A DNA stretch of 64,000 nt from contig NZ_OBEF01000006.1 in the NCBI RefSeq assembly GCF_900215375.1, positions 124,001 to 188,000 on the forward strand, read 5' to 3'. This DNA comes from Enterobacter sp. CC120223-11 (lineage in GTDB: Bacteria; Pseudomonadota; Gammaproteobacteria; Enterobacterales; Enterobacteriaceae). The notes under the pieces are model-generated. The model ran no database searches. It was given only the letters and a program-made list of their open reading frames with translations, and was not told where the DNA came from. Positions 1 through 8,450 of this stretch are shown here, in pieces; position 1 is the first letter of the stretch, and the number at the start of each line of letters is the position of its first letter. The position numbers were made by a program, and so were the translations under genes.

Positions 1-126
1 TCTATTCAATACATCCAGATTCTGAACGCTCATCATCCCTGTTCTTATTTCTCTTCGGTCTTAACTTCCCTACTTTGACAGGAATAAAAGGAAATATTTA
101 CAGTTAGTTATACTCAGGAATGGATT

Positions 127-2616
127 ATGAAAAGGTGTAACAGAATTACCCTGCTTGCCCTTGCTGTTGCCGCGTCCTTTCAGGTCGCACACGCCGCTGA
201 CAAGGATGTATCAAACGCATTACCTTCCCTCTCCAATGTCTCTGGCCAAAGTAAACACGTCGTTGAAACGGGGAGCTTCATCACGCTGCCAGCAATGGCA
301 GGCAATGCACGAAATGTGCAAACACTCTCTGTGCGCTCGGGAGGCCTTTCGACCAACCTACAACAGGCGGAACATTACAGGGATGCCGTGGTTTATACAG
401 GCCAGATGCCTTCACTGACCCGATCCTCAAGCGATCGCGATGACCTCATCATTGTCATGCGAAGCGATAACCGTTTCCTGGCACTGTATCCCGATCTGCA
501 CCAGCTGATTTACGGGGATGCCGCAGGCGAGCAGACGCGGGTGACCTTTGGCAAACCGCCTTTTCAGGAGACGGATTACCTGGTGCCAACCCTGAAGGAT
601 TTGGCACAGCAGCAGCTCACTCGTGAAGGTGCCAGCACCTACCAGGCTGACAAGGATGCTCAGGGCAATGTGGTCATTGATATTCTGGCTGGATTCTCAA
701 AGGCGGCAGCAAAAACGATTGTCGATCATGAGGCTTTTGCGATTGCACAGGTGACCACCATTAACCAGGCGCTAAAAAACTCGAAGGTTGAAAAAGTGCG
801 GGTAAGGCTGGTTGGCACCCAGATTATCGAACAGGATCATGCTATTACAACGGGAACGCTGTCTGACCTGAAAACGTTGTTCCACGCCGGGATCGAGCAA
901 TACAGCCCAGATTTGATTGCCGGTTTTTTTGAGGGTAACAGTAGCGACACGGCGATTGGTTGGGGATATGTCAATGGTCGCTATACCGTCAATGCCCTCT
1001 ACTCCTCCACCGCCCTACGTCATGAGGTAGGGCACAATGTTGGCGGCGTTCATTGCCCTGACGGCAACGGTGATGGCTATGGGTGGGATAACGGCAAAAC
1101 GAAAACTATCCAGTGCGGCAATGATATTGGGTATTACTCCAACCCCGACCTGCATGATAATTACGGCTCAGCCATCGGCAAGCAGGGTCAGGCCAATATG
1201 GCACGAGTATGGCGTGCTAATGCGGAAGCAATATCCGCCTACAGCCCTGCTGTCGTACCCTTTGAACATGAAGATGCTCATCTGCTCAAACAGCAGGCGG
1301 TATCGCTCAGTTCATCGAATGGCTATCTGCAACGCATAGAACTGGACGTGCCTGAAAACACGCGTCGTTTAGTTGTCAGCGCGGTGCCAGGCCCAAATCA
1401 TGAAGAATCCAGCAAGTTTTCCCTCTATCTCAGCGAAGGGGGTTGGCCGTCACAGAATGACTATGACTATGCCAGCCGTGAACACTGGAATACCTTCCTG
1501 GGGGTGGCGACACCGGCAGCAGGAAAATGGCATCTGGCGGTGGCCTCAAAGAATACGGCCATTAAGGACATTGTTATCCGGGTGCAGGCCTTTACTACGG
1601 AAGGTGGCGATATTCCGCCTGATGAGTGGCCGACCTCGCTGCAAAACCCGGGTGCAGAAAACGGGAACCTGGACGGCTGGCGCCTTGAGAGCGGACAGTT
1701 TCGCGTGGTTTCGGGCCAGGATGGTATTACCCCCTTTAGTGGAAACTATTTCTTTACCGCGCGCAGCAGCGACAGTGCCGCCAATCACGCAGACCATGAC
1801 CAGATGAGTCAAACCATTGCCCTGGATAGCGCCGCGGTTTCCAAAGGAAAAACCACCGCTGCGTTAAGCTTTATGAGCAATGGCTGGGGTGACGGGGATA
1901 CGGGAACCGTGAGGCTGATTGCCAAAGATGCAAAAGGAAAAACACTGAAAACGGCTCAAACTCAGACGAAGGGAGAGTACAAACGCTGGCTGAACAATCA
2001 GCTTTCCCTTGCGCTGCCTGCGGAGGCCGCCCTGCTGGAGCTTCAGGTTCAGGCGATGAAAAAAGTGGGGGTCACTTCTGATGTTCATTTTGATGATTTT
2101 AAATTAGCGCTGAGCGAAGAGGATATTCCCGTCCCGCCGGGGAATCTTCCACCGGTCGCCAAAGCCAGTGCTTCACCTGCCGAGCTTACCGGTGCCGGAA
2201 CGGTGACCCTGTCCGGAGCAGGGAGCTATGACCCGGATAAAGACGAGCTGAGCTATCAATGGCAGCAGACTGCCGGCCCGACGGTGGCGCTTAAAAATCC
2301 AGGCACCATGACGGCCTCAGTGAGTCTGCCGGATGTGAAAAATCAAACCAGCTATCGCTTCAGGCTGACGGTGACCGATACGCACGGGGCGCACAGTAGC
2401 CAGGAAACTGACGTTTTACAAAAGGTTAAGCCAGCGGGTGGCGCGCCAGAGTGGAGCAGCACGAAAACCTATGCAGCCGCCTGTGAGAAAGTCTCCTGGC
2501 AAGGAAAAGAATGGCTCAATGGCTGGTGGATACAGGGAACGGCCCCGGGTGCAGATGGTCTGTGGGGAGTCTGGCGCCCGGTGGGGGCCAGCAACATGCA
2601 CGATAAATGTAAGTAA
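127..2616 (+). CDS. Secreted zinc metalloprotease with PKD and chitin-binding domains
   Basis: An 829-residue exported protein. Residues 1-23 form a Sec signal peptide ending near AHA. A metzincin zinc motif HExxHxxGxxH sits at about residues 299-309 (H299, E300, H303, H309), in a stretch that also holds a Gly/Asp-rich calcium-type loop. After a middle beta-rich region come a PKD fold at about 680-765 and, at the C-terminus (about 775-829), a small aromatic module of the CBM5/12 chitin-binding type (WSSTKTY, WQGKEW, WWIQG). Such proteins are usually secreted and bind chitin or glycoprotein surfaces; the substrate cannot be told from sequence. A good SD (AGGA) precedes the ATG. The gene stands alone, with no secretion genes beside it. 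The protease class is clear from the motif; the role is inference. Confidence 0.85.
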   Translation: MKRCNRITLLALAVAASFQVAHAADKDVSNALPSLSNVSGQSKHVVETGSFITLPAMAGNARNVQTLSVRSGGLSTNLQQAEHYRDAVVYTGQMPSLTRSSSDRDDLIIVMRSDNRFLALYPDLHQLIYGDAAGEQTRVTFGKPPFQETDYLVPTLKDLAQQQLTREGASTYQADKDAQGNVVIDILAGFSKAAAKTIVDHEAFAIAQVTTINQALKNSKVEKVRVRLVGTQIIEQDHAITTGTLSDLKTLFHAGIEQYSPDLIAGFFEGNSSDTAIGWGYVNGRYTVNALYSSTALRHEVGHNVGGVHCPDGNGDGYGWDNGKTKTIQCGNDIGYYSNPDLHDNYGSAIGKQGQANMARVWRANAEAISAYSPAVVPFEHEDAHLLKQQAVSLSSSNGYLQRIELDVPENTRRLVVSAVPGPNHEESSKFSLYLSEGGWPSQNDYDYASREHWNTFLGVATPAAGKWHLAVASKNTAIKDIVIRVQAFTTEGGDIPPDEWPTSLQNPGAENGNLDGWRLESGQFRVVSGQDGITPFSGNYFFTARSSDSAANHADHDQMSQTIALDSAAVSKGKTTAALSFMSNGWGDGDTGTVRLIAKDAKGKTLKTAQTQTKGEYKRWLNNQLSLALPAEAALLELQVQAMKKVGVTSDVHFDDFKLALSEEDIPVPPGNLPPVAKASASPAELTGAGTVTLSGAGSYDPDKDELSYQWQQTAGPTVALKNPGTMTASVSLPDVKNQTSYRFRLTVTDTHGAHSSQETDVLQKVKPAGGAPEWSSTKTYAAACEKVSWQGKEWLNGWWIQGTAPGADGLWGVWRPVGASNMHDKCK

Positions 2617-2720
2617 ATAGCGAATGCCCGGTGAGAGTTTGCAATGCGTTAAGCGGCTCATCACTGGGCTATCTGTGGTTTCAGCAGTGGTAATTTAACG
2701 CGTGCTTAAAACCACCAACC

Positions 2721-3710
2721 TTAACGATCGAAGAAGCGTAGTCGCCAGCTGATCAGCGTGCGGGGCATGTTGCGGGTGTCATTGCCCTCAGTGCTGAAGT
2801 AATGCAGCTGCGGCTTGCCGCTTTTATCCGTATCAATGCGCCCCGCCCAGATGGCTTTGTCGGTGTACATCACGATCGCATTCTGGCTGTTGGCCGCCCC
2901 GCGCACCCACATGCCGATCACGCTGGCACCGATGTTGTCGAGATCGTCCTGATAGATAAAGACGTTGGCGGTGTCCACAAAGGACTGATACTCATCGCCA
3001 ACCAGCTCGCGGAAGCGCTTATCCATCTGTTCATCGCGAAGAATGCCCAGCGTCAGCAGCGTGGCTTTCGGGCGCGGATCGCTTTCTGCACGCAGATATC
3101 GTCCATCGATAAACCCGCCGCCCGGCATCGACAGGCGACAGCCCCAGTCGGCATTGCTGAAAATTTGGAGCGCACCGCTGCGGCGCGGGATCAGCAGCAG
3201 CTTACAGTTGCTGGTATCGCCAATTCTTTCCACCAAAGCCATGCCGTATATCTTACGGGCTTCGGCGGTGTATTCATCGTGATTAAGGCCCGCCCAAACG
3301 CGAATATCGGTATTGACCGACCACTCTGCGCTGCGACTGAGCTGGAGCGTGCCGCCGCTCATGTTCGGCGCGCTCATGTTCCACCAGTTGCCTTCCCACT
3401 TAAAGTCCGGCGCGGCGTCCGACAGCAGGCTGATGCCTTCGTAATAAGCGCGTTCAATGCAGGCATCTGAGGTACAGCTGTCGAGTGATTTCTCCCAGGT
3501 TTCATACTGCTGATGCACCTTTTGTGAATCACCCTTTACCAGCATCGAGCGATAGATTGTGGTCATTGTGCTGTCGAGCCAGTGCAGGTTGTCATTATTA
3601 CAGATGGTGTTTTCTACCGGGGTGGCTGCGCGCTGGCAGTTAACCGCCCAGGCGCTGGCCCCATGTAATACCATGAATAACATCATAAAATTCAGCAGGT
3701 GACGCAGCAT
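2721..3710 (-). CDS. Exported protein with LprI-like (DUF1311) N-terminus
   Basis: A 329-residue protein with a clear signal peptide (about residues 1-22, ending ASAWA). The mature N-terminus has the cysteine pattern of lysozyme-inhibitor LprI/DUF1311 domains (C at about 25, 38, 78 and 83, with the VENTIC context). The remaining ~230 residues are not recognised; they look globular and soluble, so the protein is probably periplasmic. It is convergent with the metalloprotease gene, about 100 bp away, and no partner is evident. The LprI name refers to the domain family only; lysozyme inhibition is not claimed. Confidence 0.75.
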   Translation of the reverse strand: MLRHLLNFMMLFMVLHGASAWAVNCQRAATPVENTICNNDNLHWLDSTMTTIYRSMLVKGDSQKVHQQYETWEKSLDSCTSDACIERAYYEGISLLSDAAPDFKWEGNWWNMSAPNMSGGTLQLSRSAEWSVNTDIRVWAGLNHDEYTAEARKIYGMALVERIGDTSNCKLLLIPRRSGALQIFSNADWGCRLSMPGGGFIDGRYLRAESDPRPKATLLTLGILRDEQMDKRFRELVGDEYQSFVDTANVFIYQDDLDNIGASVIGMWVRGAANSQNAIVMYTDKAIWAGRIDTDKSGKPQLHYFSTEGNDTRNMPRTLISWRLRFFDR

Positions 3711-4026
3711 GTTGTCTATTCTTTAGCCAGTGAGGGCGGCTATTCTGGCTAAATTATTCCGCCAATGCAATATAATTCATTCACCCTGGAAATAATTATT
3801 CCACGGTGTTAAGTCCTGGTATTAATGTGTCGCAAATACGCGCAGCAAAAGTTAATTGGAAATTAGGCGTAGGGGAATTGTTGTTAGCGATTACATATTA
3901 ACTACAGATTTATTACAAAAACCGCAAAGTAAGAGGAAAGGTTATTCAGCCCGCAGACGCCAACAAACCGGTGGCAAAAGCACAGGCCGGAAATTGGCCG
4001 GCCAGAACAGAATGAACCTGGAAATA
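3711..4026. other. Intergenic stretch, no supported gene
   Basis: About 316 bp, AT-rich near 3760-3920. A 63-codon open frame at 3856-4047 runs into the end of the cupin gene on the other strand and has no ribosome-binding site or recognisable protein features. I see no terminator or RNA gene. Confidence 0.5.
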
Positions 4027-4362
4027 CTAATCTTGCTGCGAGGGTAAAAAATCTTCGCGGATCGGGGTGAAAAGATCTAACAGCACGCCGGGTTCAACAC
4101 AGACGCAGCCGTGCATAACGCCGGAACGCTTGTAAAGCGTGTCGCCCGCCCGGACGGTTTGTGTTTCATCGCCGATCGTGAAGCTGAACACACCGGACAG
4201 GACGTACGTCAGCTGTTCGTGGGGGTGGCAGTGCATTGGCCCCACGGCTCCGGCCTCAAATGAAACTTCCACGCTCATCAGTGAACCATCGTGTGCAAGC
4301 ATTCTTCTGGTCACACCTTCACCAACGACTTCCTGAACGGTATCTTTTTTAAATACGAACAT
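4027..4362 (-). CDS. Small cupin protein, KdgF-like
   Basis: A 111-residue single-domain cupin. The metal-binding motif is visible as GPMHCHPHEQLTYV (three His plus Glu), followed by the second cupin box G-D-T-x-Y-x-x-x-x-x-x-H. The C-terminal end TPIREDFL closely resembles KdgF, the cupin that opens the unsaturated uronate ring in pectin and alginate breakdown. There are no pectin genes beside it, so the KdgF role is only a family-level suggestion; a general sugar-binding or isomerase cupin is equally possible. The start is supported by GGAGAG upstream of the ATG. The protein is cytoplasmic (no signal peptide). Confidence 0.8.
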   Translation of the reverse strand: MFVFKKDTVQEVVGEGVTRRMLAHDGSLMSVEVSFEAGAVGPMHCHPHEQLTYVLSGVFSFTIGDETQTVRAGDTLYKRSGVMHGCVCVEPGVLLDLFTPIREDFLPSQQD

Positions 4363-4431
4363 GGTTACTCTCCGGGTTGTGACAGGAATGGCGGGTGAAC
4401 AATTTCGCTGCCAGTGATGAGTTTATATTAG

Positions 4432-4917
4432 TTACGATCTTACGTTCCAATCATCCGTATACTGGACGTTACCATCCACATAACGCCAGGTGATTTTGTC
4501 ATACATCAGGGAAACAGATTCCATGTGGTTGATCTGCGAGTTCCCTGCCATTTTAGCGTTTGGCATACCTGGATTAATGCCCGTCACTTTCACACCCTCA
4601 ATGGTCATAACGAAGTAACACTCTTCCTGTCCTGCGTGGTTAATGCGATACCAGCGAATCTCCGCGCTTTTCAACGTTTGACCAGTGGCAACGGCTTTAT
4701 ATAGATACGGGCTGGAGCTATCAAACTCCTTTTCAATCATCATCGGAGAATGTGAACGCTTGCCAGTGATCTTACCGTTGGCGCTGTCTACCGGAATGTT
4801 CAGACCGTGACTAAAGCCAACAATCTCTATGCTCCCCTCACGATCCTGAACATCTACAGCGCCTTTAATGTCTGCACCGCCATCGTCTTTAAGCCACATG
4901 TAAGCCGGAATTGGCAT
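4432..4917 (-). CDS. hcp: Hcp-family type VI secretion tube protein, orphan
   Basis: A 161-residue Hcp1-family protein starting MPIPAYMWLKDD. Typical Hcp features are present: the short N-terminal PIPAYM strand, the acidic DGGADIKG turn, IEIVGFSHG, the KRSHSPM region and the C-terminal beta strands ending in ITWRYVDGN. Hcp forms the hexameric tube of the type VI system and can carry effectors. I chose the ATG at 4917 because AGGAG lies in front of it; a longer frame would run into the upstream gene. The upstream membrane-protein gene stops only 1 nt before this start, so the two are translationally coupled. No other T6SS genes (tssB/C, vgrG) are in the window, so this copy is an orphan. Confidence 0.92.
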   Translation of the reverse strand: MPIPAYMWLKDDGGADIKGAVDVQDREGSIEIVGFSHGLNIPVDSANGKITGKRSHSPMMIEKEFDSSSPYLYKAVATGQTLKSAEIRWYRINHAGQEECYFVMTIEGVKVTGINPGMPNAKMAGNSQINHMESVSLMYDKITWRYVDGNVQYTDDWNVRS

Positions 4918-4918
4918 T

Positions 4919-5437
4919 TTACAAACTCCTTTTGGTTGTGATTTTCTTCGTGATAAACCAGTAGCAAACAATCGTTAAGAGCAACTGAAAGCCCACAATC
5001 GCCGCCATAGTGAAATTTGAATACGTCTGATCAGGCAATAAAGCCTGATAAGGCAACAAGCGAAACAGCGCCCAAAACAAGAAGGTAAACCCGAAGATTT
5101 TAGCTAACCGCCGCAACGTAGAATTACCCCACTCTCTGGGAATATCTGCTGGACTGACTTTGTGTGTCACGACACTGTACGTCGTGATAATGGCACTCGT
5201 GACAGGTACGCTAATTAATGTGTTAATCAGGATGCTGAAATAGTCGCCTAACGATTCCCAAACATCTGAATCAGGTTCACCCAAAATGAAGTGGGTAAAC
5301 TTGTTAGCGCTCTGGAAATCGAAAAGCCCCTTAATAGAATTAACTAATCCATCATACGGAACTATTTTGGCAACCATCAGCATAACTACAACGAATAGCG
5401 CTATCTTGATGATTAAGCTAAGGACATGTTTTGCCAT
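4919..5437 (-). CDS. Inner-membrane protein coupled to orphan hcp
   Basis: A 172-residue protein of no family I recognise. Hydrophobic segments suggest four membrane helices (about residues 5-23, 68-88, 113-130 and 141-162), with a soluble loop around 25-65. The ATG has a clean SD (GAGGTGA). Its stop codon lies 1 nt from the hcp start, so it is made together with Hcp. Orphan hcp genes are often next to effector or immunity genes; a small polytopic membrane protein would fit an immunity protein or a pore-forming effector, but this is inference from context only. Confidence 0.75.
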   Translation of the reverse strand: MAKHVLSLIIKIALFVVVMLMVAKIVPYDGLVNSIKGLFDFQSANKFTHFILGEPDSDVWESLGDYFSILINTLISVPVTSAIITTYSVVTHKVSPADIPREWGNSTLRRLAKIFGFTFLFWALFRLLPYQALLPDQTYSNFTMAAIVGFQLLLTIVCYWFITKKITTKRSL

Positions 5438-5506
5438 TGGCGATCACCTCAATCGTGCCGTATGCCTGTAGTTTCCTCATACAAGGAACATCTATTTTTT
5501 GGGTTC

Positions 5507-5611
5507 TCAATAGTGCATTACGCAACATGGCAAAATCAGAATCGTGTGGAAGGGTGATACAACTTTCTGATAGTACGCTTCATTAATTATAAACTTTCCT
5601 TGTAGAGCCAT
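5507..5611 (-). CDS. Possible 34-residue peptide or gene remnant
   Basis: A short frame reads MALQGKFIINEAYY and so on for 34 codons, with a well-placed SD (AGAGG five bases before the ATG). The start looks like a real protein N-terminus, but the frame ends after a hydrophobic stretch, so it may be the beginning of a gene whose remainder is lost. It lies just upstream of the membrane-protein/hcp pair on the same strand. I do not recognise it. Confidence 0.3.
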   Translation of the reverse strand: MALQGKFIINEAYYQKVVSPFHTILILPCCVMHY

Positions 5612-6072
5612 TAGTACCTCTTTAGTTATATAGGTATTGGTTGTGAATCGTACACCTACGCAACCAAATAAAGGAAAAACATCTTCAAGGATATTTCTGA
5701 TTTTAGGCAACAGAAACCATAAAGCCCGTTGGTGGTAAGACAACGTGCGGAATTTATCCCTCTGGGCAATATTCCCGCCTCATCTCCAGATGTATATTCC
5801 AGGTCATGCCATTCCACTAAACACCGCCCCTCCTTCTGGTGGGCAAAGCCCTCGACGACCTGTTACGTCATCACGCCATATTTGATCGGCCCCACCGATC
5901 AATTTCGATAAAACGATCTATAAAAACAATTATCTTTCGTGTGCCCAGGCTGGTTATCCTTATCGTTTATTGATCGCAAAAAAGTCTTTAATTACGGTTG
6001 GTTATCCAGCCGGGGCTTGCTGCGTCCATTTGCCAGATAATCCAAATCTCGAGGTCATAAAGGCGCAGAAAG
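5612..6072. other. Intergenic stretch with one half of an imperfect repeat
   Basis: About 460 bp with no supported gene. Positions 5718-5750 resemble 12142-12175 (about 28 of 34 aligned bases plus one gap; see the repeat entry). The frames of 60-78 codons in this stretch lack ribosome-binding sites. Confidence 0.45.
5718..5750 (+). repeat. Left copy of imperfect direct repeat
   Basis: The segment beginning CATAAAGCCCGTTGGTGG aligns with 12142-12175 (CATAAAGCCCCGTTGGGGG onward) in the same orientation, ending GCGGA in both. I count about 28 matches over 34 columns with one inserted base. The pair brackets the 6.4-kb accessory segment holding the regulator, integrase remnant, AbiTii, HNH and HEPN genes. 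Confidence 0.4.
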
Positions 6073-6240
6073 ATGAAGAGATGTGCACGATGCAATAAAA
6101 AAAGAAGCGTCCTTGAGCGGTGGTTCGCCCTCGATAAAGAATTCTGCGACGAGTGCTTATTTGAGAATGACCGGGAAATCAGGGAAAAACGCATTATCCC
6201 CAACGGACGACGCACAGATAATCACGAAGAGAAATCGTAG
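6073..6240 (+). CDS. 55-residue double-CxxC zinc-ribbon-like protein
   Basis: A short gene of 55 residues starting MKRCARCNKKRS. Two CxxC pairs (C4/C7 and C25/C28) form a probable zinc ribbon, followed by a charged tail (ENDREIREKR). The ATG is preceded by a purine-rich stretch (GCAGAAAG), a weak SD. It ends 6 nt before the glycosyltransferase start, suggesting coupled expression. Function unknown; a zinc-stabilised nucleic-acid or protein adaptor is possible. Confidence 0.6.
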   Translation: MKRCARCNKKRSVLERWFALDKEFCDECLFENDREIREKRIIPNGRRTDNHEEKS

Positions 6241-6246
6241 CCCGAT

Positions 6247-7185
6247 ATGAAGAATCACATCGACGTCAGCGTCATTATCCCTGCCTTCAACGCCGCGGCT
6301 ACCCTTGGTTGTCTGGTGAATAAACTTCTCAGCGAAACCCGCGTCTCCATTGAACTTATCGTTGTCGATGACGGTTCCACCGATAACACCGCAGAGGTTG
6401 TTCGCCAAATCCAGGATGAGCGGCTGACCCTTATCTCGCAGGCCAATCAGGGCGTTTACGCTGCCCGCAATGCGGCTTTAGCCATCCATCGGGGTGAATG
6501 GGTGGTTTTCCTCGATGCCGACGATGATATCGCCGACGGGTTCATTGAAAAGCGATGGCAGGCAGCGACCGCCGCGCAGGCCGACGTGACGATTTTTAAC
6601 GGCTGGCATTCTGGTGCGGAGCATCGTCGAAAGGCGATTCACCGCAAGCAGCCCTATGGGAAAACGCTGCCGGGACATGCGTGGATCAGACACTGCGTTA
6701 CCCACCGTGAATGGCCGCATTACCTGTGGCTGCAGATGGTCAGGTCATCTTACATCCGACAGCATTCGCTGCGTTTCCAGGCCGGCAAAAGCCATAAAGA
6801 CATTCTGTGGACGATTCACCTCGCGGCGTGCAACGGCCGTTTCCGCATCGTGGACGTTAAGGATTATATCTATGTCAGCAACACGGCCTCTATCACGCAC
6901 CGTCCGGATTACTACGACGTGCGGGCTGTGAGCTATATTGAGGTGATAGCGGAGATCGTCCGGCTGGCAGAACTGGAGCAGAACAAAAAAATAAGGGTGT
7001 ATTTGTACCGGCACGCGCTGGTTGAGGCCCGACACTTTTTGGGGCTGTATCGTAACCGCGTGCAGGATAAACCTGCCGTGAAAGCCCGCTTTAAAGCGAA
7101 TGTCTCGTTTGGCAGTTTGTTCAGAGGGATCAGCAGTTTTAGCGATGTGTTTTTCTTTATTAAGGTGGTGGGGAAGCTGTTTTGA
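6247..7185 (+). CDS. Family 2 glycosyltransferase
   Basis: A 312-residue GT-A fold enzyme. The N-terminal nucleotide-sugar domain is clear: VSVIIPAFNAA, the ELIVVDDGSTD loop, ANQGVYAARNAAL and the metal-binding DxD region VVFLDADDD at about residues 88-96. The C-terminal half, with HKDILWT and repeated aromatic/basic motifs, resembles the WaaH/YibD class that adds sugars to LPS core, but that match is at family level only. No membrane helix is obvious, so it is probably a cytoplasmic, peripheral enzyme. It follows the 55-residue zinc-ribbon gene by 6 nt. No other polysaccharide genes are nearby, so the acceptor is unknown. Confidence 0.85.
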   Translation: MKNHIDVSVIIPAFNAAATLGCLVNKLLSETRVSIELIVVDDGSTDNTAEVVRQIQDERLTLISQANQGVYAARNAALAIHRGEWVVFLDADDDIADGFIEKRWQAATAAQADVTIFNGWHSGAEHRRKAIHRKQPYGKTLPGHAWIRHCVTHREWPHYLWLQMVRSSYIRQHSLRFQAGKSHKDILWTIHLAACNGRFRIVDVKDYIYVSNTASITHRPDYYDVRAVSYIEVIAEIVRLAELEQNKKIRVYLYRHALVEARHFLGLYRNRVQDKPAVKARFKANVSFGSLFRGISSFSDVFFFIKVVGKLF

Positions 7186-7226
7186 TGTGCTCTGGAGCCG
7201 CCTGCGACCGCGCAGCAACCAAATAC

Positions 7227-7547
7227 CTAATCCAGTGATTTAACCGACTCCACTAAAGCCTTTCTGCCATCAGAACCGATTCGGTTCCACTTAAACAGCA
7301 GCAGCGCCAGATCTTCATCGTCGGTATAGAAATAGGCAGGTGGCACGTCCAGGGCTTTCGCGAGTTGATGGACAACGTCGATACTGGCCTGATGGACGCC
7401 CTGCTCATAGCGATTGATTCGCGCGCTGGCGACGAACTCGTCTATCCCTGCAAGGATGCCGAGCTTCTTCTGTGATAAGCCCTTTGCCAGACGCGCAAAC
7501 TTGAGCCGCTCGCAAAAGATCTTCTGATAAGTAGTGGATTCATTCAT
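7227..7547 (-). CDS. XRE-family helix-turn-helix regulator
   Basis: A 106-residue protein with an N-terminal Cro/CI-type HTH at about residues 10-70 (RLKFARLAKGLSQKKLGILAG, with the recognition segment around SARINRYEQG) and a short C-terminal tail that may help dimerise. Perfect palindromes lie immediately upstream of its start (separate entries), which suggests negative autoregulation. It sits head-to-head with the remains of an integrase and probably came from the same element. Target genes beyond itself are unknown. Confidence 0.88.
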   Translation of the reverse strand: MNESTTYQKIFCERLKFARLAKGLSQKKLGILAGIDEFVASARINRYEQGVHQASIDVVHQLAKALDVPPAYFYTDDEDLALLLFKWNRIGSDGRKALVESVKSLD

Positions 7548-7548
7548 G

Positions 7549-7565
7549 GCTACGATAGTCGTAGC
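7549..7565. promoter_or_regulatory. Palindromic operator touching the XRE start codon
   Basis: A perfect inverted repeat GCTACGA-TAG-TCGTAGC lies 1 bp upstream of the regulator's start codon. A related repeat sits about 35 bp further upstream. The position and symmetry fit an operator for the XRE protein; bound repressor would block transcription or translation start. Confidence 0.6.
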
Positions 7566-7583
7566 TTTTATAGCTTTTCGATA

Positions 7584-7598
7584 CTACGAGAAACGTAG
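7584..7598. promoter_or_regulatory. Second palindrome upstream of XRE gene
   Basis: CTACG-AGAAA-CGTAG is an inverted repeat sharing the CTACG/CGTAG arms with the palindrome at 7549-7565. Two sites about 35 bp centre to centre (three to four helical turns) suit cooperative repressor binding. Confidence 0.5.
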
Positions 7599-7622
7599 CG
7601 AGAAAATCTCAGTTTCCAATAA

Positions 7623-8363
7623 GCGTTAGATAAACTCAAAACTGAGCGAGCGCTCCAAACTATCCAAAACTATATAAGCGTACTGGCACAGATATGGGAT
7701 CTGGCACGCAATCGCTATCACGATGCGCCGCAAGATAATCCTTGGCGCGGTCATGCGCTCGAAGCAAAAAACAGCAAGGTCAGCTATGAAGTCTTCGCAC
7801 CGGGAGAGCTGGCAAAGCTCTATGCCTTGCTTGATGACGAGATGAAGGCGGTAACGGCTATTGGTGCATACAGCGGTATGCGGATCAATGAGATATATAC
7901 GCTACGTGAAAGCAGCATTAAAACTATCGAGGGTATATTGTGCTTTGAGATCACCGAGGGGAAGACTAAGAGCGCGGCGCGAATCGTCCCTGTACACAGC
8001 AAGCTAATCCCCCCCGTGAAATCATTGCTCAAAACCACGTATAATGGCTTTCTGTTCTATCACGCGTCAATTACAGACCGGGCGGATGGGAAGCGCTCAA
8101 CGTGGCATACGCAGCAATTCACACGGGCAAAGCGTAAGGCTCTTGGCGAGCCTGCCGCGGAGAGAAAAGAGTTTCATTCACTCCGCCATGCATTTGTGCA
8201 ACAGCTCGACCGCGCTCAAGTGCCAGAGGTTAGAATCGCGCTACTGGTAGGCCATGAGCGCGGAAGTACGGAGAGCTTCAAAACTTACTCGAAAAATGCA
8301 GCTTCCCCTATAGAGATCGGTAAGTATGTAGAACTCATCCATCATGAAGGAATAAACATCTAG
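7623..8363 (+). pseudogene. Tyrosine recombinase (integrase), N-terminal half missing
   Basis: An open frame of about 246 codons begins right after a stop at 7620-7622, with no start codon or SD in its first part. It encodes the end of the core-binding domain and a complete catalytic domain: SGMRINEI (first Arg), the beta-hairpin Lys region, HSLRH (His-x-x-Arg), LLVGHERG (second His) and TYSK (nucleophile Tyr). Phage integrases of this kind are about 400 residues, so the arm-type and part of the core-binding domain are lost. An internal TTG at 7827 could start a 178-residue product, but it would lack DNA-arm binding. Probably the old island integrase. Confidence 0.8.
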
Positions 8364-8450
8364 CTCATGGGTGAGTTTAGCTTGCGAACCTTAGACTGCA
8401 TGGTTCGATACGGGTAAGATACCTTATCAAAACAATACTAAGGTCTTGAT

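Noticed and set aside
3856..4047. 63-codon frame between the LprI-like and cupin genes
   Set aside because: No SD, no family features, overlaps the cupin gene end.
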